From assembly GCA_017303485.1 (NCBI GenBank), contig JAFLCY010000018.1, positions 5,980 to 48,970 of the forward strand: DNA of 42,991 nucleotides, given 5' to 3'. Shown here piece after piece: positions 1 to 7,457 of this stretch; within the stretch, counting starts at the first letter, position 1; each line of letters begins with the position of its first letter. A model generated the notes under the pieces. It was not told the DNA's origin and ran no database searches. It saw only the letters and a list, made by a program, of their open reading frames with translations. The translations under genes were made by a program, and so were the position numbers. Source of the stretch: Rhodobacterales bacterium (lineage in GTDB: Bacteria > Pseudomonadota > Alphaproteobacteria > Rhodobacterales > Rhodobacteraceae).

Positions 1-180
1 CGTCAGCCAGACCAGCGCCGGAGCCAGACTGCCCGTCGCCGCCACCGCACAGGCCAGCACCACCGCCCCATGCGCCGCCAGCCCCGCCGCCCGGTGCTTG
101 TTGGCCACCATCCAGCCGGTCTGGAATACGAAATCGGCAAGGGTGTGGGCGAAGAAAAGGGCGATGAAGGTCTGGGTCAT
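1..180 (-). CDS. DUF3307 family membrane protein (partial, runs off window)
   Basis: Only the first 60 codons are present; the gene runs off the left edge. Reading the minus strand from the ATG at 180 gives an N-terminus MTQTFIALFFAHTLADFVFQ, followed by a histidine- and alanine-rich hydrophobic stretch. The F-x-A-H-x-L-x-D-F-x-x-Q pattern is typical of DUF3307 proteins, small polytopic membrane proteins of unknown function. The start codon overlaps the stop of the SatD-like gene by four bases (ATGA), so the two are almost certainly co-translated. DUF3307 and SatD-like genes are recurrent neighbours in bacteria (known from the families), which supports the call. The C-terminus cannot be seen. 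Confidence 0.75.
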   Translation of the reverse strand, partial: MTQTFIALFFAHTLADFVFQTGWMVANKHRAAGLAAHGAVVLACAVAATGSLAPALVWLT

Positions 181-830
181 GGCGTCGCCTCGGTCTGCGG
201 ATAGGCGGCAAGGAAGGCAAGCATCATCTCGTCCAGCAGATGATAGTCCGCCGCCTTGAGCCGCGCATCGACCGCCTGGCGGGTGATGCCCAGCGCCTGG
301 GCGACCCGTTCGTTCGCCTCGCGCTTGTCGGCGGGACTGTCGGGGTCAAGCTTCAGCGCAATGGCTTCGGCCTGGCTGACGCTCCACCGGCCTGCGAGGT
401 CTCCGGCGATCAGGAAGGCCAGCTTGCGGAAGGCGTCGATGCTGCCCTTCGGACCGTCGATTGCAAGCAGCCGGTCGGGCTTCATCTGCTCCAGGGCGCG
501 TCCGGATGCGGTGAAAGCGGGGCCCATCGCGGTGGAAAGATCCCTTCCGTTGGTCGGATATTCCTCACCGATGCCGACAGCGATGCGGGTGCCGGGCGCG
601 TCGGTCTGCGCGCGCAACCTTGCGAGGATCAGCAGGCAGGCCCAGAGACAGTCGCCCGGCTGCACCAGCCGCATCTGCCAGCCGTCACCCTGAAAGCGGG
701 TGAAATCCGTATGGGGACCGATCTCGCGCGCGCAGTCCGCAAGGATCCGCATCGAGCGCTCCACCGCCTCGGGCGGGGCTTCGGTCGATCCGATCAGATC
801 GCCGGTCAGGATGGCGACGGCGCGTGGCAT
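177..830 (-). CDS. SatD-like protein: cyclase-fold-like domain plus C-terminal helix-turn-helix
   Basis: A 217-residue protein from ATG 830; a TTG six bases upstream (834-836) is an alternative start. The N-terminus reads VAILTGDLIGST and, about 30 residues later, FTRFQGDGWQ. This pair of G-D-containing motifs is characteristic of SatD-family proteins and resembles the two metal-binding strands of class III nucleotidyl cyclases (inference from motif spacing). Near the C-terminus, RVAQALGITRQAVDARLKAA looks like a helix-turn-helix. The family's function is not established. The gene overlaps the DUF3307 gene downstream. Its 5' end lies in a four-unit dyad array (832-938) that may be its operator, so autoregulation is possible. 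No good Shine-Dalgarno is seen before either start. Confidence 0.75.
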   Translation of the reverse strand: MPRAVAILTGDLIGSTEAPPEAVERSMRILADCAREIGPHTDFTRFQGDGWQMRLVQPGDCLWACLLILARLRAQTDAPGTRIAVGIGEEYPTNGRDLSTAMGPAFTASGRALEQMKPDRLLAIDGPKGSIDAFRKLAFLIAGDLAGRWSVSQAEAIALKLDPDSPADKREANERVAQALGITRQAVDARLKAADYHLLDEMMLAFLAAYPQTEATP

Positions 831-831
831 G

Positions 832-938
832 GGCAAATGATTTGCTTTGCCTAAAGGAAATGCAAGCTAATTATTTTGCCTAGGTAAAATGCAAGTCTAT
901 TGGCTTGCATTTTCGTAATGCAAGGCAATTGCCTTGCA
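832..938. promoter_or_regulatory. Four tandem dyads with 29-bp period (putative operator array)
   Basis: Four units begin at 832, 861, 890 and 919, exactly 29 bp apart. Each holds a 6-bp half-site, an 8-bp spacer and an opposed 6-bp half-site: ggcaaa/tttgcc, tgcaag/tttgcc, tgcaag/cttgca and tgcaag/cttgca. Units 1, 3 and 4 are exact dyads; unit 2 mixes the two half-site types. Unit 4 is extended to a perfect 22-bp palindrome (918-939). The array fills the gap between the SufT-like stop (939-941) and the SatD-like start, and unit 1 touches that start. It reads as a cooperative repressor operator; the binding protein is unknown. Confidence 0.6.
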
Positions 939-1304
939 TCACATGAAGCCCAGTTCCAGCCGGGCCTCGTCGGACATCATGTCCATGCCCCAGGGCGGAT
1001 CGAAAGTCATCTGGACATCGACATGCTTCACGCCGGGCAGTGGTTCCACCGCATTGGCGACCCAGCCGGGCATTTCCCCCGCCACCGGGCAGCCGGGGGC
1101 GGTCAGGGTCATGGTGATCTCGACCTCGTTCTCCTGTCCGATCTCGATCGTATAGACGAGGCCGAGGTCATAAATGTTCACCGGGATTTCCGGGTCATAG
1201 ACGGTGCGGCAGGCCTCGACGATCTGCGGATAAAGCGGATGGTCAGTGCTTGAGGGCTTGATCAGCGGCTGGCCTTCGGTCTGGCCGATTGTCTGGTCCT
1301 GCAT
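939..1304 (-). CDS. SufT-like Fe-S assembly protein (DUF59/MIP18 family)
   Basis: A 121-residue protein of the DUF59 (MIP18/SufT) family, which takes part in Fe-S cluster maturation or delivery. The diagnostic stretch is VYDPEIPVNIYDLGLVYTIE, followed by MTLTAPGCPVAGEMP, whose cysteine (C in the APGCP motif) is the conserved one of the family. A short N-terminal extension of about 25 residues precedes the domain. Unlike usual suf operons no sufBCDS genes are adjacent, so here it is an orphan unit. It has its own TATAAT-containing upstream region (1330-1361). The stop codon touches the dyad array at 832-938. Function in this organism is inferred from the family. Confidence 0.85.
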   Translation of the reverse strand: MQDQTIGQTEGQPLIKPSSTDHPLYPQIVEACRTVYDPEIPVNIYDLGLVYTIEIGQENEVEITMTLTAPGCPVAGEMPGWVANAVEPLPGVKHVDVQMTFDPPWGMDMMSDEARLELGFM

Positions 1305-1329
1305 GGCTTCGTCTCGGCGGCAAGGGATG

Positions 1330-1361
1330 TTGACCGATTATATAGGGAATGCCCCGGTCAA
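1330..1361 (-). promoter_or_regulatory. Upstream region of the SufT-like gene: TATAAT inside an inverted repeat
   Basis: On the minus strand a perfect TATAAT (1337-1342) lies about 33 bases before the ATG. It is bracketed by TTGACC at 1330-1335 and GGTCAA at 1356-1361, an inverted repeat with a 20-base spacer. A TTGACC reading toward the gene is present but only 13 bases from TATAAT, too close for a standard -35. The -10 call is reasonable; the inverted repeat may be an operator or chance. Confidence 0.35.
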
Positions 1362-1385
1362 GGTCCAGTGCCGCCGACCCAGTCC

Positions 1386-1913
1386 TCAGAACGGGATTTC
1401 GTCGTCCATGTCGGAGCGGCTGCCACCGCCGCCACCCGAGGAGCCGCCGCCAAAGCCGCCCCGACCGCCGCCCGACGATCCGCCGCCATAGCCGCCACCG
1501 CCCTGGCCACCGTCGTCATAGCCGCCCCGGTCATCGGAACCCCCGCCGCCCGAGCCGCCATCGCGGCCGCCGAGCAGGGTCAGGTTGCCCGAAAACGGCC
1601 GCAGCACGACTTCGGTGCTGTAGCGATCCTGCCCGGACTGATCCTGCCACTTTCGCGTCTCAAGCGAGCCCTCGATATAGACCGAACTGCCCTTCCTCAG
1701 ATACTGCTCGGCAATCTTGCCCAAGGGTTCGGAGAAGATGGCGACCGAATGCCACTCGGTGCGTTCCTTGCGTTCGCCCGAATTGCGGTCACGCCAGGTT
1801 TCCGAAGTGGCGATGCGCAGGTTCACCACCTTGCCGCCATTCTGGAAACTGCGCACCTCGGGGTCGGCACCGAGCCTGCCGATGAGGATGACCTTGTTGA
1901 CTGACCCCGCCAT
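1386..1913 (-). CDS. ssb: Single-stranded DNA-binding protein
   Basis: A 175-residue SSB. The OB-fold begins [20 protein letters not shown] and includes the [20 protein letters not shown] segment typical of bacterial SSB. It is followed by a glycine-rich flexible linker from about residue 112 and the acidic tip DDEIPF, which docks repair and replication partners. The ATG at 1913 is chosen because it starts the fold and has AAGGAG six bases upstream; the frame is open further upstream but without a family match. It coats single-stranded DNA in replication, recombination and repair. No LexA-type box was seen upstream, so SOS control is not evident. Confidence 0.97.
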   Translation of the reverse strand: MAGSVNKVILIGRLGADPEVRSFQNGGKVVNLRIATSETWRDRNSGERKERTEWHSVAIFSEPLGKIAEQYLRKGSSVYIEGSLETRKWQDQSGQDRYSTEVVLRPFSGNLTLLGGRDGGSGGGGSDDRGGYDDGGQGGGGYGGGSSGGGRGGFGGGSSGGGGGSRSDMDDEIPF

Positions 1914-1964
1914 GCGATTCTCCTTGCTTTGTCCGGGGCAGCTTCCCCGCGGATGGTTAACAAA

Positions 1965-1992
1965 CCTATACCCTGCTCTGAGGCCGCTGCAA
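1965..1992 (-). promoter_or_regulatory. Candidate sigma70-type promoter of ssb
   Basis: Minus strand TTGCAG (1987-1992), 16-base spacer, TATAGG (1965-1970), about 50 bases before the ssb ATG. Four of six matches in each box; position is right for ssb. Confidence 0.4.
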
Positions 1993-2110
1993 CTCGCCAT
2001 CGGCAAGGTCGGGAATGCCTGCCAAAACCCGACTGGAAAATCCGCCCGGAATGGCTATAGTCACGCGGATTGCACCGACGGGTGAACGTGGAGCGGGTGT
2101 GGGATTGGGC

Positions 2111-2716
2111 ATGCGGATCGTCTGCCAGACGGCGGTTGCGGCGCTTTTGGCTATTGCGCCGCTTGGCGCCGGGGCCGAGGGGCTGAGCCTGACGGGCTCG
2201 ACCAAATCGCGCACGGCGATCTTCAAGTCGCAGGCGGACCTGATCGACAAGAAGCTGAAGAAGCAATATTCCGGCTCGGTCAAGTTCACGCCCAAGTACA
2301 AGAAGGGCGAGGAGACGGCGGCGACCGAGGGGATTCCCGCCTATCGCGGCAGCTACAAGGGCGAATATCTTGAGGTCGCGAAGGCTGCCGCGCGCAAGCA
2401 TGGCGTGCCGGAAGACCTGTACCTGCGCCTCGTGCAGCGCGAGAGCGGCTGGAACCCGGTCGCGGTGTCGGTCAAGGGTGCCACCGGGCTGGCGCAGCTG
2501 ATGCCGGAAACCGCGCGGCATCTGGGGGTCGACATCAACGACGCCGAGGAAAACCTTGAAGGCGGCGCGCGTTATCTGCGGATGATGTACGACAAGTTCG
2601 GCACCTGGGAGCTGGCGCTGGCGGCCTACAACGCGGGTCCGGGGGCGGTGGAGGATGCCGATGGCATCCCGCCCTTCGATGAGACTCAGAAATATGTGAA
2701 GGCGATCCTGGGGTAG
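2111..2716 (+). CDS. Lytic murein transglycosylase (SLT domain)
   Basis: A 201-residue secreted lysozyme-like protein. The ATG at 2111 gives a signal peptide MRIVCQTAVAALLAIAPLGAGA. An in-frame GTG at 2099 with GGAG five bases upstream is an alternative start. The C-terminal half is a family 1 SLT domain: LVQRESGWNPVAVS with the catalytic glutamate, then KGATGLAQLMPETA, ARYLRMMYD and LALAAYNAGPGAV. It cleaves peptidoglycan glycan strands to 1,6-anhydromuropeptides in the periplasm. The middle contains a lysine-rich segment (DKKLKKQYSGS). TATAGT at 2056-2061 could be its -10, with only a weak -35. It converges on the ABC transporter operon; its stop lies in the inverted repeat at 2713-2765. 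Confidence 0.9.
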   Translation: MRIVCQTAVAALLAIAPLGAGAEGLSLTGSTKSRTAIFKSQADLIDKKLKKQYSGSVKFTPKYKKGEETAATEGIPAYRGSYKGEYLEVAKAAARKHGVPEDLYLRLVQRESGWNPVAVSVKGATGLAQLMPETARHLGVDINDAEENLEGGARYLRMMYDKFGTWELALAAYNAGPGAVEDADGIPPFDETQKYVKAILG

Positions 2717-2765
2717 GGCGGGCAATCCGCCCACCCCTCGGACCTGGGCAGATTGCCCACCCTAC
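2713..2765. terminator. Long inverted repeat between convergent genes (possible bidirectional terminator or palindromic repeat)
   Basis: Arms GTAGGGCGGGCAATC (2713-2727) and GATTGCCCACCCTAC (2751-2765) pair at 14 of 15 positions. Within it, GGGC-aatcc-GCCC and GGGC-agatt-GCCC form two smaller hairpins. The left arm contains the TAG of the transglycosylase and the right arm the TAG of the ABC ATPase gene. There is no T-run, so intrinsic termination is uncertain; it could be a dispersed palindromic repeat. Confidence 0.5.
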
Positions 2766-4852
2766 TCGGCTGCGATCTTGATCACCGGCTCCATCGTCGC
2801 CAGCACCTCGCGGGAGAGGTGGCATTTGACCTGATGCCCCCCCTCCAGCACCTGCACCGGCGGCACCTCGCGGTCGCAAAGCCCGCCCGGAACCTGGGAT
2901 TTCCAGCGGCAGCGGGTCTGGAACGGGCAGCCTGGCGGCGGGTTCACCGCCGAGGGGATGTCGCCCTCCAGCACGATGCGCTTGCGTTCGACCCGCGTGT
3001 CGGCAATCGGCACGGCGGAGAGGAGCGCCTCGGTATAGGGGTGGTAGGGGGGCGCGAAAACCTGATCCGTCGTCCCCATCTCGACCACATGGCCGAGATA
3101 CATCACCATCACCCGGTCCGAGAGATAACGCACGATGGAAAGGTCGTGGCTGATGAAGAGAAGCGTCGTCTTGTTCTCGCGCTGGATATCCATCAACAGA
3201 TCGGTGACGGCCGCCTGAACACTGACGTCAAGTGCCGAGACGGGCTCGTCCGCCACCACGACCTTGGCACCGCCTGCGAAAGCACGCGCGATCCCCACCC
3301 GCTGCTTCTGGCCGCCCGAAAGCTGGCGTGGCATCCGGTCGGCGAAGGCGCGGGGCAGTTTCACCAGGTCAAGAAGCTCCAGCATGCGCTGGCGACGATC
3401 CTCATCCGACTTGCCGAACTGGAAGATTTCCAGCGCCCGGATGATCTGGCGGCCAACCGACATCGACGGGTTCAGCGTGTCGAAGGGGTTCTGGAACACC
3501 ATCTGCACCTGGCTGACGGTGTCGGTGTTGCGCTTCTGGATCGGGGTCGACTGGACGTTCTCGTCAAACAGCATGATCGAGCCGGAGGTCGCTGTCTCCA
3601 GACCCATCAGAACCTTGGCGAAGGTCGACTTGCCGCAGCCGGATTCGCCGACGATGGCCAGGGTTTCGCCTTCGCGGGCCTCGAAGCTGAGCGTTTCATT
3701 GGCCTTCACCACCTTCGAGGCCCCGCCACCAAAGGCGCCGGTCGAAACGGAGTAGTATTTGCGCAGGTCCTCCATCTTCAGGACGACCTCGCCGATCGCG
3801 GCCTTTTCCTTCACCTCGCGCGCGGCGGGGGGCGCCGACCAGTCGATTTCCTGCCAGCGCAGACAGCGGCTGTCGTGGCGGTCATCGCCGGGGACATGCG
3901 ACATAGGAATGGCGGCCTCGTCGCAGCGGCCGTGCTGGAAATAGTCGCAACGCGGGCCGAAGTTGCAGCCATGCGGGCGTTCGTGGGGCAGGGGAAAGTT
4001 GCCCGGAATCGAAATCAGGGGCCGGGCGTTCTTGTCGGCACCGGGCAGCGGGATCGAGCGGAAGAGCGCCTGGGTATAGGGGTGGCGCATCTTGTCGAAG
4101 ACTTCGGTCACGTCCCCGGTCTCGACCGCCTCGCCGGAATACATCACGCAGATCCGGTCGCAGACATCCATGACGAGGCCAAGGTTGTGGCTGATGAACA
4201 GCATCGAGGTGCCGTATTTTTCACCCAGTTCCTTGACCAGATCGACGATCCCGGCCTCGACCGTCACGTCCAGCGCGGTGGTGGGCTCGTCGAGGATGAG
4301 GAGCGCGGGTTTGGCCATCAGCGCCATCGCGATGACAATGCGCTGCTGCTGGCCGCCCGAAAGCTGGTGGGGATAGGAGTTGATGATCCGGTCGGGGTCG
4401 GGCAGGCGCACGTCGGCGACGATCTGGCGGGCCAGCGCCCAGGCGTCGGCCTTGGACATGCCGGAATGCAGCATGGGAACCTCGGCCAACTGCGCGCCGA
4501 CCTTCATCGCGGGGTTCAGTGAGGCCATCGGCTCCTGATAGATCATCGCGATCTCGGAGCCGCGGATGTGGCGCAACTCGTCGTCATCCATCTGCGCGAG
4601 GTCGCGGCCCTTGAACTTCATCGAACCGGCTACAATGCGGCCGTTCTTGCCCAGTTCGCGCATGACGGCCAGCGCGACGGTGGATTTGCCGCAGCCGGAT
4701 TCGCCGACGAGGCCCATCGCCTCACCCGCCATGACGGTGCAGGAAAAATCCATCACGGCGGGGATTTCGCGCAGGCGGGTGAAGAAGCTGATCGAGAGAT
4801 GCTCGATTTCGAGGATCGGCTGCGATGGGTCCCAGGTGTCAGAAGCGGTCAT
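2762..4852 (-). CDS. Dipeptide/oligopeptide/nickel ABC transporter, double ATP-binding protein (DppD-DppF fusion type)
   Basis: A 696-residue protein with two complete ABC ATPase domains. Walker A GESGCGKST occurs at about residues 50-58 and again near 400. Signatures are LSGGQQQR and LSGGQKQR, with Walker B LLILDEPTT and VVVADEPVS. Each half ends with the oligopeptide-transporter C-terminal region with its cysteine cluster (GCNFGPRCDYFQHGRCDE; PPGCPFQTRCRWKS), known in this family to bind an Fe-S cluster. It energises uptake through the two permeases just upstream; the ATG lies 4 bases after the upstream permease stop. Fused ATPases of this kind are common in alphaproteobacterial peptide importers. 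The substrate cannot be read from the sequence. Confidence 0.95.
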   Translation of the reverse strand: MTASDTWDPSQPILEIEHLSISFFTRLREIPAVMDFSCTVMAGEAMGLVGESGCGKSTVALAVMRELGKNGRIVAGSMKFKGRDLAQMDDDELRHIRGSEIAMIYQEPMASLNPAMKVGAQLAEVPMLHSGMSKADAWALARQIVADVRLPDPDRIINSYPHQLSGGQQQRIVIAMALMAKPALLILDEPTTALDVTVEAGIVDLVKELGEKYGTSMLFISHNLGLVMDVCDRICVMYSGEAVETGDVTEVFDKMRHPYTQALFRSIPLPGADKNARPLISIPGNFPLPHERPHGCNFGPRCDYFQHGRCDEAAIPMSHVPGDDRHDSRCLRWQEIDWSAPPAAREVKEKAAIGEVVLKMEDLRKYYSVSTGAFGGGASKVVKANETLSFEAREGETLAIVGESGCGKSTFAKVLMGLETATSGSIMLFDENVQSTPIQKRNTDTVSQVQMVFQNPFDTLNPSMSVGRQIIRALEIFQFGKSDEDRRQRMLELLDLVKLPRAFADRMPRQLSGGQKQRVGIARAFAGGAKVVVADEPVSALDVSVQAAVTDLLMDIQRENKTTLLFISHDLSIVRYLSDRVMVMYLGHVVEMGTTDQVFAPPYHPYTEALLSAVPIADTRVERKRIVLEGDIPSAVNPPPGCPFQTRCRWKSQVPGGLCDREVPPVQVLEGGHQVKCHLSREVLATMEPVIKIAAE

Positions 4853-4856
4853 GGCA

Positions 4857-6269
4857 TCAATCCTTCAGGCTTTCTTCGCGCAGGCCGTCGGCAAGAAGGT
4901 TCAGGCCGAGGACGAGGCTCATGAGGGCAAGGGCAGGGGCCAAAGCGGGGTGGGGGTAGAGGTTCAGCAGCTTGCGGCCATCGTCGATGGTCGAGCCCCA
5001 GTCCGGGCTGTCGGGCGAGACGCCGAGACCGAAGAAGCCGAGGGTGCCGAGGAGAATGGTGGTGTAGCCGATCCGCAGGCAGAAATCGACGATCAACGGG
5101 CCACGGGCGTTGGGCAGGATTTCCCACAGCATGATGTACCAGGGCCCTTCGCCGCGCGTCTGGCCGGCGGCCACATAGTCGCGCGCCTTGATGTCCATCA
5201 CGAGGCCCCGGACGATCCGGAACACGCCGGGCGAGTTCACGAAGACGACGGAGACGAAGACGTTCAGCATGTTCGGCTCCATCGACCAGATGCCGAGGGG
5301 GTCCATGTTGAAGGCAAGGCCGGAATAGGCCCAGAGGCCGATCAGAAGCGTGATGCCGACATAGAGGTTCCGGCGCGGCGGATCGGTGTAGTAGCGGCTG
5401 TTCCAGAGTGTGCAGAGGAAGATGATGGGGAAGATGAAAAGCAGCGCCGCCAGCACGATGGGAATGCCGGTGTCGCGGATTTCCGGGGTGACGAGGAGGT
5501 AGAACAGCAGGATCACCGGGAAGGCGAGGACGAGGTTCGCGAGGAACGAGATCACCGTGTCCAGCTTGCCGCCGAAATAGCCCGCAGGCAGGCCAAGCGT
5601 GATGCCGACCATGAAGGCGAAGAGCGTGGCGGCCGGGGCGATCTTCAGCACTTCGCGGGCGCCCATCACCATGCGGGAAAAGACGTCGCGCCCGAGATGG
5701 TCGCCGCCGAGGAGATACCAGCCGTAGCCAACGCCGTCCGGCACCAGCACGCCAGGGGCGTCGTTCTTCAGACTGGCGATCTGGGAATAGGGGTCATAGG
5801 TGGCGATCATGCCCGCGAAGATTGCGGTGAAGATCCAGAACATCACGATGGCAAAGCCGATCATCCCGACGGTCGAATCGAAGAGCTTGCCGTAGAGGCC
5901 GAGCTTGCGCCGGAAGCGGATCGACAGGACGAAGACCGCGATCAGCCCCAGCCAGACCGGCCAGAAACGCACTGCCATGGCACCAAGGATCCCGGCCTCG
6001 ACCGGCGAGGGCATGACGGCGCCTGCGGCGAGGATGCAGACGATGGCGGCAAGGACGGCGTAGAAACTGTAGCGGATGGCGAGGTTGGCCATGTCGCCAG
6101 GCGAGCGCCCGGTGGTGGTGCCGTCCGGGCCGGGCAGGCGCGGGCCGTCAAGTCCGGCCAGGACGAAGATCAGTTTGGCAAGCAGCGCCAACGCCAGTGC
6201 CAGCACGGCAATTTGCATGACCGACAGAAGAACTTCGCCAGCGGTTCCGGTCCAGGTGAGGAAATCCAT
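4857..6269 (-). CDS. ABC transporter permease, DppC/OppC type with N-terminal extension
   Basis: A 470-residue inner-membrane permease; DppC/OppC proteins are usually about 300 residues. The binding-protein-dependent transport domain occupies the C-terminal part. It holds the coupling-helix signature around DYVAAGQTRGEGPWYIMLWE and ILPNARGPLIVDFCLRIGY. GGDHLGRDVFSRMVMGAREV in the middle is characteristic of the DppC subfamily. The first about 150 residues are additional, with several hydrophobic segments (near 10-40, 65-90, 95-120 and 130-165), so there may be extra membrane helices. The ATG at 6269 has GAGGGAG upstream. It pairs with the DppB-type permease 13 bases upstream. Confidence 0.93.
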   Translation of the reverse strand: MDFLTWTGTAGEVLLSVMQIAVLALALALLAKLIFVLAGLDGPRLPGPDGTTTGRSPGDMANLAIRYSFYAVLAAIVCILAAGAVMPSPVEAGILGAMAVRFWPVWLGLIAVFVLSIRFRRKLGLYGKLFDSTVGMIGFAIVMFWIFTAIFAGMIATYDPYSQIASLKNDAPGVLVPDGVGYGWYLLGGDHLGRDVFSRMVMGAREVLKIAPAATLFAFMVGITLGLPAGYFGGKLDTVISFLANLVLAFPVILLFYLLVTPEIRDTGIPIVLAALLFIFPIIFLCTLWNSRYYTDPPRRNLYVGITLLIGLWAYSGLAFNMDPLGIWSMEPNMLNVFVSVVFVNSPGVFRIVRGLVMDIKARDYVAAGQTRGEGPWYIMLWEILPNARGPLIVDFCLRIGYTTILLGTLGFFGLGVSPDSPDWGSTIDDGRKLLNLYPHPALAPALALMSLVLGLNLLADGLREESLKD

Positions 6270-6282
6270 GATGCGCGCTCCC

Positions 6283-7371
6283 TCAGGCCAGCCGGATGCG
6301 GGGGTTCAGGAAGACATAGCCGATATCCGAGATCAGCTGCGTCAGGAGGACGACAACCACCGCCACGCAGGAACAGGCGAGCAGCAGCGGGATGTCGTTG
6401 TTCGAGGCCGCCTGCACCAGCGTCCAGCCGAAGCCCTTGTAGTTGAACAGGCTTTCGACGATCACCACGCCGTTCAGAAGCCAGGGGAACTGCAGCATGA
6501 TCACCGTGAAGGGCGCGATCAGCGCGTTCCGAAGCGCGTGCTTCATCACCACGGTGCGGAAGGGAACACCCTTCAGCCGCGCAGTGCGGATATATTGCTG
6601 GGTCATCACCTCGGTCATCGACGCGCGGGTCATGCGGGCGATATAGCCGATGCCGTAAAGCGCGATGGTCATCACCGGCAGGGCGAAATTCCAGAACGTG
6701 ATCTTGTCCATCGCCGAGGTGGCGGAAGCGAGGAACAGCGTCTTCTTCGGCTCGATCAGCCCGTATTCCGCCAGCAGCGGCGAAATGCCGGTGGAGGCGG
6801 TGGCAAGCAGCGCCACCAGGATGACGCCCGAGACATATTCCGGAGTCGCGGTGGAGGCGATGGAGAAGGTCGACAGCGTCCGGTCGGTGGCCGAACCCTC
6901 GCGCATGCCCGACAGCACGCCCAGCAGCAGCGAGGTCGGCACCATGACCAGCATCACCGCCAGCATCAGCCAGCCGGTCGCGGCCAGCTTCTCGCCCAGG
7001 GAGGCGGCGACGGGCTTCTTGAAGAAGGTCGAATAGCCCCAGTTGCCTTGCAAGAGGCCGCAATAGCGCGGCGCGGCGGCAGGATCCTCGCCGATGGCGA
7101 AACAGCGGCCACGGGTGTCGCCCTTTTCATCGGTATAGGTCCAGCCCGGCGCGACACCCAGCCATTGGCCGTAGCGCAGGAAAACCGAGCCGGAATGGCC
7201 GTTCTGCTCGATCCAGTCCTGCACCGCCTCTTCGGTCATGCGGACCGAACCTTCAGTGCGGGCAAGCTTTTCCAGGTTCGGGGGCAGGTTTGTCAGGTAA
7301 AAGACCACGAAGGTCAGCGCGATGGCCGTCAGGAGCATGACCCCCAGCCTGCGCAGCACGAACATTCCCAT
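6283..7371 (-). CDS. ABC transporter permease, DppB/OppB type
   Basis: A 362-residue inner-membrane permease. It begins MGMFVLRRLGVMLLTAIALT, the usual N-terminal helix of DppB proteins. A long periplasmic loop (about 30-115) follows, containing two cysteines in GRCFAIGEDPAAAPRYCG. Then come five further hydrophobic segments and the cytoplasmic coupling motif QYIRTARLKGVPFRTVVMKH. The C-terminus FNYKGFGWTLVQAASNNDIP is typical of the family. It forms the transmembrane channel with the DppC-type partner. It is separated from the binding-protein gene upstream by an 86-base gap with a strong hairpin. Pairing of the two loop cysteines in the periplasm is possible but inferred. Confidence 0.95.
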   Translation of the reverse strand: MGMFVLRRLGVMLLTAIALTFVVFYLTNLPPNLEKLARTEGSVRMTEEAVQDWIEQNGHSGSVFLRYGQWLGVAPGWTYTDEKGDTRGRCFAIGEDPAAAPRYCGLLQGNWGYSTFFKKPVAASLGEKLAATGWLMLAVMLVMVPTSLLLGVLSGMREGSATDRTLSTFSIASTATPEYVSGVILVALLATASTGISPLLAEYGLIEPKKTLFLASATSAMDKITFWNFALPVMTIALYGIGYIARMTRASMTEVMTQQYIRTARLKGVPFRTVVMKHALRNALIAPFTVIMLQFPWLLNGVVIVESLFNYKGFGWTLVQAASNNDIPLLLACSCVAVVVVLLTQLISDIGYVFLNPRIRLA

Positions 7372-7405
7372 GCCGGTCCTCGTCGATTGTGAAATGCCCC
7401 CAAGG

Positions 7406-7430
7406 CAGGGGCGCGGCCTGCGCGCCCCTG
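7406..7430 (-). promoter_or_regulatory. Hairpin between binding-protein and permease genes (mRNA stability or partial terminator)
   Basis: CAGGGGCGCG (7406-7415), 5-base loop, CGCGCCCCTG (7421-7430): a perfect 10-bp GC-rich stem with no T-run after it on the minus strand. In ABC importer operons such a stem after the binding-protein gene commonly raises binding-protein over permease mRNA; that role is inferred here. Confidence 0.6.
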
Positions 7431-7457
7431 TCCGATGTTTTCAGCCAGTCAGACTGG

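Noticed and set aside
918-939. 22-bp palindrome as a transcription terminator of the SufT-like gene
   Set aside because: Low GC for a terminator stem here, no loop and no T-run on either side; regular 29-bp repetition fits an operator array better.
2753-6446. Long plus-strand frames (589 and 626 codons) across the ABC transporter genes
   Set aside because: Composition is typical of antisense frames in GC-rich DNA (His, Asp, Arg-rich, no motifs), and the minus strand carries clear ABC transporter genes.
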